From: Sipunculus nudus
Lineage: Eukaryota > Annelida > Sipuncula > Golfingiida > Sipunculidae
DNA: 64,000 nt
Reading direction: 5' to 3'
Assembly (NCBI GenBank): GCA_026874595.1
Contig: CM049313.1
Coordinates: forward strand, 69,930,659 to 69,994,658
The notes below the pieces were generated by a model that saw only the letters and a program-made list of their open reading frames with translations, did no database searches and was not told where the DNA came from. This document shows, in pieces, positions 46,710-58,942 of the stretch (positions within the stretch are counted from its first letter, which is position 1; each line of letters begins with the position of its first letter). Both the position numbers and the translations under genes were made by a program.

Positions 46710-47044
46710 TCTCTGGTCCATCTTAGCTTCTGCCTTGCAGAAGCTCGGATTAATATAGGGACCAGGGAAACCTCGACAGCCAGATTCTGATTCATATAGA
46801 TATATATATTTTATGTAATATCAGTCAGGGCATGTTTCTTTATGTAATCTTGTAGTTTCTTCTGGAAAAATTCCTGTGGCATGAACTGCCTTATATATTT
46901 GTCTGAGTATGGTGATTAGTGCATGCACGGAAGCATTCCTTTAATATATCTGCCACACTCATTTAAAAAAAGTGCAATTAATTATGTACAGAACCCCTTA
47001 TTTTGTAAAAACAGGTAGCTACAGGTCTGTAAACAAATAATTCT
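46710..47044. other. Unassigned sequence
   Basis: Nothing beyond short AT-rich stretches was seen. Confidence 0.4.
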
Positions 47045-47640
47045 TATTGTATCCCCAGACAAAGTCGGGAGATACTATGTTTTCATACTTGTCCCGCAGC
47101 CGCCGCCGCATATAAATCTTGTTGGCGCGATAACTCAAAAAATATTTCACAGATTTTTACCAAACTTGGTATATGTATAGATATGGGTTAGAGGACGACG
47201 CCTATTAAAAATGAGGTCATGACCTTGATTAGGAGTGTCCTTGACCTTGAATAGGTCCAATTTTGGGGAAAATCACACAAATTATTAAATATCTCAAGAA
47301 ATCTTGCATGGATTGATCCCAAAATCAAGTTGATGGAAGATCATGGATAGGATTGTTATGTTCCAGAAACTGATGGCGCCACCTTTTATTCTTTACTTGT
47401 TTTCATTCCGTTTAATACCCCCAAAATTGCTTCTTGACAGTACTGTGAGCATTATAAGTCAAAAACTAATGGACAGATTTCTTTTATATTGTGCATATAC
47501 ATAGATATGGGTTACGGGACGGTGTTTATTTAAAATGGGGTCATGACCTTTTCTATGAGAGTGGCCTTGACCTTTAATGTGTCCATATTTGGTGAAAATC
47601 ACACACCTCTTATGATATCTCCAGTGTTGATAGCAGTATG
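47045..47640 (+). repeat. Dispersed family A copy
   Basis: Begins ATTGTATCCCCAGACAAAGTC and carries two similar half-units of about 315 bp. Each has AAGGTCATGACC-like, GTGAAAATCACACA-like and TATCTC words, with GATGGCGCCACC in between. Related copies are at 21.0, 52.0 and 57.6 kb. Confidence 0.75.
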
Positions 47641-47689
47641 GATTTCAAACATGACTTATGTATGGCCCACCACTAAAGTAAGAACCCTA

Positions 47690-47885
47690 TAGGTTCTAGA
47701 GTCGTGAGGTCAAAGGTCAAGGTCACTGGACTCGTATCTTAAAAGATACTGTGGATGCATTTTAAGCCAAACTTTCATCCCAGGTCTTCCATCTTGAATA
47801 TATTGCTCACTTGCCAATAGTGGATGATCCATATCAATTTTGGGGTCACAAGTTCAAAGGTCAAGGCCACAGGAGCTATCTGTCA
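47690..47885 (+). repeat. AGGTCA-rich monomers related to 560-1335
   Basis: Two AGGTCAAAGGTCAAGGTCAC-like blocks about 140 bp apart, with CATTTTAAGCCAAACTTTCATCCCA between them, as in the left-end array. Confidence 0.75.
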
Positions 47886-49001
47886 AAAAATTAGTTGATT
47901 AGCTTAAGGACATGCAGCTACCCCTATATATATTACACATGATACAGTTGTTTTGACTCATTTAAGATATAAATTGTAACTTAATGTTTAGTATGTATAA
48001 AAATATTGACACAGGTCTACTCTCAAGAAAACCAAATAATTGTGACCTCCATCGGCTTTTGTTTACAGCTTGGTAAGGCATGCTGGGAAGGCTTAGGACT
48101 CTTGGATGACGTCATAGGGATCAATGAGGAACCACCATGTTTCTAGTATTATTTGGTAATTTGCATAGATCCTCCTTTAAATTTGCATGGGATACCAATT
48201 TGGGGTCGTGTAGAATCAGAGGGGAAACTCCCCCACAGGTGTTTGGATGCCATTCCTGAATGGAGGCAGAATGTTCAGGCAGAAAGCACAGAAGCACAGG
48301 TGACAGAAGCACAGGTGACAGAAGCACAGTCATGCACAATAACTAAGCTACAGGTCTGTAACACAAATCTTCTTGAAATGAGGCTGAGTTGTGTATGGAG
48401 TGTTATAATCACAGTTAACTCAACTTAACTGCAGGGCCAATTTTATAAAAGCTCCAAGGTATTAGATTTAGTTTATAAAGGCCCCTTTAAATTGTAACTG
48501 AGTAGTTAGTATTTAGTAAATATAATATTTGAGTGACATCATATAGACCTAAGAGAAATTAACCATCTGTCAGGTGTTTTGGGGAATTTGCATGGGTATC
48601 ATTCATATCCCTGATAGTTTGCACAAGGCTCCTGTTCAGAGTCAGACTGAATCACCAAAGTAACTCTTCCCCCACCCCCTCACCCCCAAAAAAAAGACTT
48701 GACTCTATTCCTGTGAATGGAATCTTATTGTTCTGGCTAACTGGATGATGGCCATTGATCCCCACCCACCTTAATTGATAAATCACATTGCATGGCTCCT
48801 ACCCTCGTACCCTATCCTACACACATACACACATCTCTGAATTCCCTTCTGTAAAGGCCTACTTAATAAACTTTTACAAAAAATACCCGATTGCACTCTC
48901 CACCCACCCACCACCACATTTGTTTAGTATTGTGTCAACAGTTGGGAGTTCTCTTGTGGTTTTGTACCACATAAGATTCTGAGAGAGAGAGAGAGAGAGA
49001 G

Positions 49002-49055
<54 letters not shown>

Positions 49056-49639
49056 CTTATAAAAGGAATTCAGTTCACGTTTGTTCGCAATGTTCTCTAA
49101 AACCGCGCTGTGTACAATATTGTGCCATACATCATTTTAAAGGTTATTATCCCAGCAGTGACATAGGCAATATGAAATAAATAATTTTTAATATACATAT
49201 AATTTTGAGTGATTTTTCTGTTTTTTACCGAGCACAGCCGAACTGCCTTCGGCAATCACCGGAGTGCGTGCATCATGGTCACTTAACCTCTAACATTAAG
49301 GACTATTGTTCATATGAATAACGCTTGCTTTCAATGAGGGATTTGACCCACGTGCGTGGTCAGTAAAAGAGAAAAACATGTTTCTCGCTTTATGAAATGG
49401 AGAGTTCAACCCAGGAGATTTTAATGACAAAACCTAATTCAAGGTCCCAATTTCAGGAACAGGGGTAGGGTTGGGTGGGGTGGAGTGGTGTCTGGTGTTT
49501 CAGGCCTCAAAATTTGTCTGATACAATGAAAAAAAAAACATTGCGGCGGTTGAAAATGAATACGGACCCTCTGCATGGAGTCCCGTTGGGTCCACTTCTG
49601 CTATTTAAGAGGTATGCATATTTCTGTTTCTTTCTTCAG
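47886..49639. other. Repeat-rich intergenic sequence
   Basis: The part at 48165-48270 resembles, inverted, 12150-12270 (shared ATCCCATGCAAATT and CTATGCAAA words), so it is a dispersed repeat. A 15-bp unit (GAAGCACAGGTGACA) occurs three times at 48288-48330. A GA/TA microsatellite lies at 48981-49052. The part at 49440-49525 is G-rich and related to 34665-34705. Confidence 0.5.
48981..49052. repeat. (GA)n(TA)n microsatellite
   Basis: GA run passing into a TA run, 72 bp. Confidence 0.98.
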
Positions 49640-49796
49640 GAACAGTTTCCTTGCAACGTTTCCTTGTGTTCCTCACATAAACCTAATCTTTATATGTCCA
49701 CCGATAGAATCCAGTCAAATATGATCGAAAACCTGAATGCCCCCGGGTCTCATTCCGGTTCGCAATGTCAACACCATCACTGGCCAGGTCATCAAG
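49640..49796 (+). CDS. Possible exon of an unrecognised gene
   Basis: A pyrimidine-rich acceptor (TTTCTTTCTTCAG) and a consensus donor (ATCAAG|GTAAAC) enclose 157 bp. The phase starting at 49640 is open throughout, while the other two phases have stops. An ATG near 49767 with G at -3 would give an eleven-codon initial coding piece before the donor. The encoded sequence matches no family I recognise. It could be an internal exon, a first coding exon, or part of a non-coding RNA. A donor-like site at 44750 might belong to an upstream exon, but this is speculative. Confidence 0.22.
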
Positions 49797-49799
49797 GTA

Positions 49800-50219
49800 A
49801 ACATACTGGGGTATAAATTTCTTGCCACAAGGACAGAACCACAAAATAGATGATAAAATATTGGAGCGACTGCAGGATCACTCACGCACTGTCTCCACCA
49901 GATTATGAGTTTATACATACGGACGGTATGATGTTAAGGATTCATGTAATCTAAAAGTAAGCGGCAAATTAAGATACAAGCAGCTGTACATAGAAACGTT
50001 TTCTGTTCATAGAAGTGTTGTGGCTCAGAGAGGTGCGTGAGTTATTCTGCAGTCGTGCCAAAATGTTTATACATATCTTATGGAGACATGCAGTTTCCCA
50101 CTTAAAACCTATATTATCTGTTAACTTTTGGAATAAAAAAATGAGCCAACATTTCACATCTCAGTTAATAAATCTCCCCAACCCCGGTAATAAGCCCAGT
50201 ATACCGGGTCTATCAGCTA

Positions 50220-50259
<40 letters not shown>

Positions 50260-50925
50260 CTTTCCTTTGCAATCTTCGATAGTTTTGTGTTTTTTTACAT
50301 GGATTGAACATAATTTATTAGCTATATGTAAGCTTATATGAGGCACTTTCCATGGCTAAGGAGTGCAGGCATTAGTCTCATGAGAACACAGAGAAAACCT
50401 CCAGCCTTCGACGGGCCATTTTGACCCACTCTCATAGCCAGTTCAGGCCTGCCATTTTGACCCACTCTCATAGCCAGTTCAGGAACTTAATTAAAGTGGC
50501 CGGAAACATGTTGCGGTTCCTAGTTGGACTGCTTGTTTAGATGTTCCTGGTCATCTCCTTCCTCATTTACAGCCCACCAAACATCCAACCGTACTATGCT
50601 TCATTGGTTGCTGTTGCAAACATATCCTCTTCCCTGCTATTGTGATATCATGATATGCTTACCTGTCCACAGTTTTTGAACACACACATGCCCTTTTAGG
50701 GTTAATACCAAAAGATGATGACATCACCAGGGTCTTACTGTGTTCAGAAAATCATATATTTTCAAGGATAACATTTATTTAATATGGGTATGTTCAAAAT
50801 GACAGTGCTGGACAAACTGACTGAATCAGATTCTCTGAAAACTGGCGATTTGCCCACTTAAAAGTAGTCAGACATGGTAAATAGCACTGACATTTATGAT
50901 ATGGCGACAAATGCTGTATATGGTT
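49800..50925. other. Unassigned sequence with a TA run
   Basis: A TA run lies at 50221-50258. A direct repeat of CATTTTGACCCACTCTCATAGCCAGTTCAGG-like sequence occurs at about 50417 and 50452. No gene was seen. Confidence 0.45.
50221..50258. repeat. (TA)n microsatellite
   Basis: TA run of 38 bp. Confidence 0.98.
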
Positions 50926-51478
50926 TATGTTGACGGGCTTCTTATTTCCCTAGTCAGGTAACCGGTATGTTGACAAGCATCACTGACAGTTCAGTAGTTA
51001 GGTTATGTTGACAAGCTTCACATTTCAGTAGTCAGGTTATGTCTACAAGCTTCACAATTCAGTGGTAAGGTTATGTTGACAAGCTTCACAATTCAGTGGT
51101 AAGGTTATGTTGACAAGCTTCACATTTCAGTAGCCAGGTAACCGGTATGTTGACAAGCATCACTGACAGTTCAGTAGTTAGGTAATGTTGACAAGCTTCA
51201 CATTTCAGTAGTCAGGTTATCGGTATGTTGACAAGCATCACTGTTACGTAATCAGGTTATGTCTACAAGCTTCACAGTTCAGTGGTTAGGTTATGTTGAC
51301 AAGCTTCACAGTTCAGTAGTCAGGTTATGTTGACAAGCTTCACAGTTCAGTAGTCAGGTTATGTCTACAAGCTTCACAGTTCAGTAGTCTGGTTCTGTAG
51401 AAAAATCTTCACGTGCAGTTCAGTGGTCAGGTTATAACTTATATTGACAAGCTTCACAGTTCAGGTTATGTTGACATT
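50926..51478 (+). repeat. 34-bp minisatellite, about 15 copies
   Basis: The consensus is GTTATGTTGACAAGCTTCAC followed by A(G/T)TTCAGTAGTCAG. Variants have TGTCTACAAG in place of TGTTGACAAG, or a longer unit with AACCGGTATG and GACAAGCATCACTGACAG. The longer variant recurs at intervals, which suggests a higher-order unit. Confidence 0.92.
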
Positions 51479-51995
51479 CTTCTCATTCCAGAGTTGTGTT
51501 GGCGGTTTTAGCCTGTTGTTTACTTGCAGGCCATGTAATCTGTACAACTGGTTTTTTTTTGCAGGTTTTGCACACAGACTTCATATAAATGTTGTTATAT
51601 ACCAGATCTCCCAGTTAAACTGTGCTGGTTATGCTAATCTGACAAATCTGTATAACACGTGATGTCAGTGCTTTCAGTATACAGTTTGATGACTAATGAA
51701 TTCAAGTGAATTTCTCTTTTAGTCACTGTTTGGCTCCCCAGATATGTCAAAAAGGATACATTAAAAATAATAGTCAATACTGTAGAGGAATAATGTTGAA
51801 CAGAAAGTAGGATAAAAGTTCTCTTGTCTTTTGTACAAATATTGTGGAAGTACGTATGTCATGTTAAGATACTGTTGGGTTGTTTGTTCTGAGCCTTGGC
51901 CAGATTGTTAATGAAGAAACCATGTGCCATGTTAATGTTTTATCCTAATTGAATGTCAAATATTATGGACACATTTATTTACTTTTGATGTTCAT
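51479..51995. other. Unassigned sequence
   Basis: A T-run followed by GCAG near 51565 resembles an acceptor, but the following frame is short. No gene was called. Confidence 0.4.
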
Positions 51996-51997
51996 TG

Positions 51998-52206
51998 TAA
52001 TTGTGTCCCCAGACAAGGTTGGGGATACTATGGTTTTAGCATGGTCCCACACGATAACTAAAAAAAAATATTTCACAGATCTTTACCAAACTTGATATGT
52101 TCATAGATATGAGTGAGAGGATAAAGCCTATCAAAAATGGGGTTATGACCTTTATTAGGTGAGTGACCTTGACCTTGAATATGTTAATTTTTTTGAAAAC
52201 ACATAA
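51998..52206 (+). repeat. Dispersed family A copy, left part (split by transposon)
   Basis: Begins GTGTCCCCAGACAAGGTTGG. It stops at ...AAAACACATAA, where the 2.07-kb insertion begins, and resumes at 54281 with ATAAATTCTTTAATATATC. Confidence 0.75.
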
Positions 52207-54280
52207 GGGCAAGTCCGCGAGTTACGGAATGAGATTTTGGACTATATTCAATTAAATAATTCAGTAAATAATCACTTATTTTAAATATAAACTATTTCCT
52301 GGGGTAGTGTAGGGTTAGTGAAGTAATTTTATAAACTTTTTTTTGGTATGGACTTGAGAAGTCAAATTTGGTTAATTAATTAGCATTGGTTACGGAATGA
52401 TTCAGAGAAATCTCACTTTTGTACCTTGGTGAGAAAACCTAAAAAAACTCTGTGAAGTGTGCAGAGAATAAAATATATTTATAGGAACATTCAACAGACA
52501 ACATGACAATGGTTCAATATGTTAAAGTAAATTTATTTAAAATATTAAATTTACTGATATATTTCAACTTTTAATGGGTTACGAAATGACAAAACTGAGG
52601 TAACGGAATGACTGCTTGTGATGGCATGTTGGACAGACATATTATAACACTTTTTTTATATAGTGAAATCCTTTCTCAGTTCACAAATTTTGATTGTCTT
52701 CCTGAGTAAGAAGTTATCAGCGGTATGTCATTTGAGTCAATCAATGAAAGCTTATTCAGCTTCTATTTTCTCACTAAAACATACATTATATCGACGATCC
52801 ATATTTCCACTTATCCTTCAGACTATTTGTTTCCTGTCAGTAGTTGCTGTACTAGATGGATCTGGGAAAAGAAAATATCAGTTTGCATGTCTTTTCTTTT
52901 AAAAAATGATTTTCAACATTTTCACCGCAAAACCTGTCTATGTGGGCAACAAACTGCCGGATTGATTGCTTGTCAATTATGTGACATACCTGACAAGAAT
53001 ATAATCACCAATTTTAATTTGTTCCTCTTTCTGGGATGAACCTGTTAAAGTGCATTCAGGTTGACATTCTTTGGTACCCTCTGATTCTTCTATAAAAAGA
53101 AATTTAAGGTGGTTCTCAGCAAAGGAGTAAGGGGCATATTGCACATAGTACTTTGATACTGGTCACTTTTACACTGTGAGTTGCTTGAGTATTTGGCAAA
53201 GCTTTCATTCCATCCCATTTCTTAATTTTGTTCTGGGGGGGGGGGGGGGGAGAGGCATGTTGAGGCAACTTTAGAATTAATAGCAAAACAAAACAGAAAC
53301 TTGTGAGCCTTAATGATTCTTTCATGAATACCTTGATGTACCACCATATTTTACAATGTGAAGGAAGTTGTGCTCAGTGGACAGAACCAGGGCCAGCTGT
53401 AAGGTAGTTATATGCCAGATGTGTCTGGTTCATATAGCATGGGATTAATTTGCTGTGCATCATCAGTGTTATCCTAGCAGTTACAAAGATATGTATTTAA
53501 AGAATGATTAGGCTCTGGTGAGAAACCCATGTGTATTAGTAACTATTACATCTGGTTTAAGCCACAGTAATCATTGATCAACCACAAAACTGTATACTAG
53601 TACTTCTACAAGGTCCATTTGATTGCATTCTCCATAAAGATGAGCAATTTCCTCATATGTTGATTGACCCAATCAAAGAAAAGAAAAGCAAGGGCAGGGA
53701 TACCATGTTAATCATTCCATAACCTCATTCCGTAACCTTAGAGCTCTGCCATAAATTATCATTCTGTAACCATATTATTATTATTAATTAATTTTAAAAT
53801 TTGTAAATGATTATATTTATTTGAAGCTTTTAATGCACAAAAAGAGGATTTTAAGTGAGAACTTTTTTTAACCACACCTTTTTGTGTTATTAAACTTTTT
53901 CATTATTTTTGGTTACGGAATGAGAGATAATTAGCATATAATAATTAGTGTCAAACACTAACATTTTTTTTCCCTAGGATGTGTAAAATTAAAAAAGTGA
54001 AAGGTTATGTTCTTGGGATTAATATGACAGGCAACAAGTGTTTTTTACTCATTTAATGTATTTAGGGATGAGGAAATTTTACCACTCAATTTTTGCACAA
54101 TTATTATTTTTAAAATACACAAACTTCATGATGAAATATCTCTGTCATTCTTCAAAATAACTAATGTTTTTAAACATATTCTGATAGGACAATATCTCTG
54201 CTTTAAGAATCTGTAAAAGACTTGAATTGAAAAGGAAAATGAAATTTTAATGTTTATGTCCCATTTTCATGGACCTGCCC
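52207..54280. mobile_element. 2.07-kb non-autonomous DNA transposon with repeated GTTACGGAATGA motifs
   Basis: The ends GGGCAAGTCC (left) and GGGCAGGTCC (right, inverted) match at 9 of 10. ATAA flanks both sides (52203-52206 and 54281-54284), and joining the flanks restores the dispersed family A sequence seen intact at 47.27 and 54.6 kb, so insertion is well supported. GTTACGGAATGA or one-mismatch variants occur forward at 52221, 52389, 52578, 52600 and 53922, and reversed at 53712, 53725 and 53759. No transposase was recognised in the short frames (for example 52725-53039). The superfamily is not assigned. Confidence 0.8.
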
Positions 54281-54712
54281 ATAAATTCTTTAATATATCA
54301 AGAAAGATTGAATTGATTTATAAAAAAAACAGGTTGACCAAAGATCTTGGATAGCTTTTTCATCTACTGAAACTGATGGTGCCACCTATTGTCCTTTCAT
54401 GTTTTCATGCCTTTTAATACCTTCATCATTGCCACTTGACAGTACTGTTTGCATAATAAGTCAAAAACTAATGAACAGATTTCTTTCATATGTATAAATG
54501 CATAAGCATAGATGTAGGTTTAAATGGAGGTATATTTAAATTGGGGTCATGAACTTTACAATGAGAGTGGCCTTAACTGTGAATATTTCCATCTTTGGTG
54601 AAAATTACACAAAACCTTAAATATCTCAAGAAAGGATGCATTGATTGGTCCAAAAATCAGGTTGAATGAAGACCTTTGATAGCTTTGTCTTCTGCAGGAG
54701 ACAAGTGGTGCC
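54281..54712 (+). repeat. Dispersed family A copy, right part
   Basis: Continues the copy broken at 52206, with GATGGTGCCACC, TTGACAGTACTGTTTGCATA and a second half-unit ending just before TTTTTAGCTCAGCTGAC. Confidence 0.7.
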
Positions 54713-55570
54713 ATTTTTAGCTCAGCTGACTATAAGTCATCTGAGCTATAGTCGTGGTCCATTGTCCGTCGTCCGTCTGTCCGTCCGTCTGTCCGTCCAG
54801 ATATCCGTCCGTAAGACTGGCACGTTTCGACACCGTTGGACCTACGAATCTGAAATTCGGCATACAGTTAGATGTCCCCAAAATCTCCTACCATGCCGAA
54901 AATTGGGTCAATAGGACTTCGTTCCTTCGAGATATTAAGGAAAACCTCAATTTTTTATTAGAAATCTATTTTCACATTTCAGAACTGCCTAATATCAAAA
55001 CCACTCATCTGGTTTTCTTCATATTTTCCATAAATATTCCTCTATATAGTTCCTATGTACATGCCAGATATTAAGTCAGTATTATATAATTTAAAAAAGT
55101 TATGGACCCAAACATAATGGACTTTGTAAAAAAATCAGGAAGATATCTGGTCACTTAAGACCAAAAATGTTAAAGGTAGGGACTTTTTTCCAGTAATACA
55201 ACCTTAATTAATCAAAATTTATTTGTTTAACAAAAATTAGATCAAAATTCCTTCGAGATATTAAGGAAAAAACTCCGTTTTCCATAAAAAAAGCCATTGT
55301 TACACTTCAAGGCTGCCTAATATCAAAACCACTAATCTGTTTTTGATCGTATTTAGTATTCACATTCTTTCATACATTTTCTATGAACATACCAAAAATA
55401 AGGTCAGTATTGGGTATTATTTTGAAGTTATGGGCCAAAACATAATGCAATTTTTTAAAAAATTAGGAAATATATTTACTCACCTAACATGAGAATTGCT
55501 GAACCTAGAGACTTTTTTCAGGAATATAACTTTATTTAATCAAGATTCAATTGTTTACCCAAAATTAGAT
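54713..55570 (+). repeat. Dispersed repeat of AGCTCAGCTGAC / GTCCGTCC type
   Basis: Begins TTTAGCTCAGCTGACTATAAG, then a GTCCGTCCGTC run. It is followed by two diverged copies of a unit with CCTTCGAGATATTAAGGAAAA (near 54920 and 55250) and CTGCCTAATATCAAAACCACT (near 54985 and 55310). Open frames across it are repeat-derived. Confidence 0.7.
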
Positions 55571-57160
55571 CTGAATTTTGCAAATTTTTCAAGTTATTAG
55601 CATAAATAAAAAATCAATACCTTAAATTTTGTCCAACTTTGGCACTATTGATTTAATTTTCACAGCATATATACATAAGGATTTAATCTTTTAAATTCTG
55701 AAATTTCAAAGAAATTTATTGGAAAGAATAGCTTTTATTTATGTTTTCATACACCATGTCAAGTGTTGTTTACATCTAGCCCACCTAGTAGTACAGCCTT
55801 CACTTGCATTATGTAACCCACCCCAGGCAGCTTGCCTTGGGTCAGCTTGGCCACTACCAGCAGGCTTCCCCTCTAGCCTGCATTCCCCCCCCCAGATGGT
55901 GCATAAACTAGATGAATGTTATTATTTTCTGTATTTGATTCATTCTTATTCTAGGCTATGCTACATTTTAGATTTTGTATTGTACCACCAGGGTTACAAT
56001 GATTAAAGTGTACATTTAATTGTGTCCACAAAGTGGTGTATTGCTATGAAAGTGTGGATGTTCATGAGATAAGTAATTCCGTCAGAAGAGAAAAAACTTC
56101 ACTAGGTGTGAAATTGACTATTAATTCCAGTAATAAATTAAAACTGGGATAGTAATTAGCACAGTGATATTGTTTGTCCCTCATTCAACCAACAGTGTGT
56201 ATACTTTATTTGAAAAGATGTTTTATTTTATCAAATTTACTGAATCTTTTATTTTATTTTGGTGAATAAAATTAAGCATGTACTGAAAACTCCAATGTGC
56301 AAAACTTTTTAATAGTGATTCAAGGAATATTCTTGTAGATGCCATGTTGTGGCATTATTTTCTTTTAAATTCAGTTTAAACATTTATGATTTAAAAATAA
56401 TAAAATATATGTGTATGCATAATATGACCCAGTATGAGCTACACTCTGGATATATGATGATTGCAACTTTTGCAACAATTCTAATATTTTAACTTATAGT
56501 TTCAGTTTTTTACTCTGTATATATAATGATTACAACTTTTGCAACAATTCTAATATTTTAACTTATATTTTCAGGTATTTTATTAAAAATTTATAAAACC
56601 TGTAAATAAAAAAATGATTCAGATAAAAACTTCATAATGGAAAAAGTGGATATGCTTAAAAAAAATAGGATTATATATAAACTTAAATGCATTATTCCCT
56701 TGTAAGTGAAATAAAGGTATTAGTCATTCTGTCCACTTGCCTGTCCATCTGTAAATTTTCATATGCATCACAGTATCTCAAAACTTTTACTGTTTTTCTT
56801 CATGACAGTCTTGTCAGAGTATTAGTTTGCAATCATATATTTAGAACTTTACCATCACCAAGTAGGAGGGCCCCTTTCCTCTTAGCTTTTCATATTCTTA
56901 TATGAATGAAAAACATTACAATAGAATATTTCTACATCCACCTTCATGCTGCCCTCACTTTTCCCTTCTCCCAACCCCATCCCAAAGTCAGCCTCAATAA
57001 GCAAGAACAAGATGAATCAGATATATTCATACTTTAATATTTTGTATAACTATTCGTCCATAGGTACCTATGTACATGCTAGAAATTATGTCAATATTTT
57101 GTAATATGTAGACATAGTGGGCATCACAATAATGTACCTTGTCAAGACTTAAGAGATATT
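55571..57160. other. Unassigned AT-rich sequence
   Basis: Contains a local direct repeat (TTTTGCAACAATTCTAATATTTTAACTTATA-like near 56470 and 56535). No gene was supported. Confidence 0.4.
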
Positions 57161-57169
57161 GTGTCATAC

Positions 57170-57370
57170 AGTCACAAATTCATAAATCACTTCATCAGCA
57201 TAGTTAATCATAACATCATATCTGTCAAATTGAAAGCTTGCAGACTACCATACACTCTAGATCCTTCAACAAATAGCCTTATCATCATTCTACTACTGCT
57301 TATTACTGCTGTCATTGCATTCATATTTGCTCAAATATATCACAATTTTCAATCCCTCCTAAATAAATAA
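57170..57370 (+). CDS. Possible terminal exon with a transmembrane segment, unrecognised
   Basis: After an acceptor-like GTGTCATACAG at 57170 a frame of about 66 codons stays open to TAA at 57370. It has one strongly hydrophobic stretch (SLIIILLLLITAVIAFIFAQ) followed by a short polar tail, like a tail-anchored or single-pass protein. AATAAATAAAAAATAAA overlaps the stop. The frame has no ATG in a convincing place. It may be chance in AT-rich DNA. Confidence 0.15.
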   Translation, partial: SHKFINHFISIVNHNIISVKLKACRLPYTLDPSTNSLIIILLLLITAVIAFIFAQIYHNFQSLLNK

Positions 57371-57589
57371 AAAATAAACCACTATATTTGACTCTATTAA
57401 TCCATCAGTCAGGTAATTTCATTTATCATTTACTCACATATTACATTACATTCCTTTATAAAAGCCCAACATGTCCATGATATTCATAAGCTTTATTGAC
57501 TCGATATAGTATCACAGTGGAGAAACATTTATAGTCCAATCACGATCAGCTGAGCCCAGTGACCCATGGGTGCCTTGTTTTCTCCTTTT

Positions 57590-57915
57590 CTTGTTTTCAT
57601 GTATACTTTTTAATACCCCATCATTGCCTCTTGACAGTACTGTGAGCATTATAAGTCAAAAACTAATGGACAGATTTCTTTCATATTATGCATATACATA
57701 GATATGAGTTATAAGATGGAGTCTATATAAATGAGGGTCATGACCATGACTGTGAGAGTGGCCTTACCTTTATATCCTTATTTGGTGAAATTATACAAAC
57801 AAAAATAATGTTTCTTAAGTGGATAGATGTATCCATCTGAAAATCAAAATGAAAGATGTCAGATGATAAGTTGTTGAAAGAGTTTGAAAAACCTGTGACC
57901 TTGACCTTCACCTTC
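57590..57915 (+). repeat. Dispersed family A copy, partial
   Basis: Carries TTTTAATACCCCATCATTGC, TTGACAGTACTGTGAGCATT and GGGTCATGACCATGACTGTG, as in the other copies, and ends near GTGACCTTGACCTTCACC. Confidence 0.7.
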
Positions 57916-58928
57916 AGGTTCAAATCTGCCTATATATAGACTTTTTCTGTCTGTCAGGTTTTCGTTTTTGTGCAATAACTTTTCCTAAATTTTATCCGAT
58001 TTCGTTCAAATTTTGGTCCATGATTGCTCTCATGCTTACCTTGGTTTGGATTGGTTTTGGAATGTCTGTCTCACAAGATAGTAATGCAATATGATATTTA
58101 ATTGTTTATATAATGAATCACCACGTTTAATTTCACTCATAACCAACAGGTGTTGCTAGCATTGGAAATAAAATACCTGAATTTTTGCAGTAACTGCCAG
58201 GTGCTGCCATCTTTGGAGGGCGGTTAAAACTGTTTCTACTAAGTCACCACAGAAAGAAAGAAAGAAAGAAATGCTTTATTCCAGAAAAGAAGGCCACAGG
58301 CCCATAGTAACAAATATAATTGAAAGTCAATTCAGGAATAATTAAAAAAAACATGTATCAGTATTGCTTACATGTTACTAATAAATAAGTAATTATAATC
58401 ATAATTTACAATTATTTTGAAAAAAAGTATAGAAAATTCACAAGAAAATGCTATCCATTCATTTTGTGCAATTTTCCAATATGTATTTTACAACTGACCT
58501 TAAAGAAAAATTGAATACCTGGTTAAATATGTTGTTAACTTTGTTTTAAATATCTATATAATTTGTGGTGTTTAAATTTTCGCACTTATACATTGAGCCT
58601 ATATTGCACTAAATATACAACCTGCGTCAATTCATGTCATGGGTGCTTGCAAGGATAGTTCACTATTTTACCAACAGGCAGCGCCACTGTATCAGGTAAA
58701 GAGGTATAGCATTGATTTGAGTCCATGATGACTTTTCATAAAGATAGTTTTTAACTTCATTTTGGGAAAAAGGGGTAGATTTGAATGGTTTGCTTGCAAA
58801 TGAAATTCTGGACTCTGATATTCAGCATTATAGTAACTAAGTTCTTTTATTCTCCACACCGCCACTTCATGGGTGGCAGCAAGGACAACTGGTTGATGTG
58901 ATCATTAGCTGAGTGTAAAAAAGCAGAA
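57916..58928. other. Unassigned sequence
   Basis: Short AAAG run at 58250-58270. No gene was seen. The last bases form the first copy of the SINE target duplication. Confidence 0.4.
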
Positions 58929-58942
58929 CTTTCATCCAACTT

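Noticed and set aside
52663-53039. Two overlapping frames of 79 and 104 codons as a transposase
   Set aside because: No catalytic motif or zinc-binding pattern of a known transposase was visible, and both lie in AT-rich sequence with in-frame interruptions.
54666-55074. Plus-strand frames with SVRLSVRLSV
   Set aside because: They translate the GTCCGTCCGTC run of a dispersed repeat.
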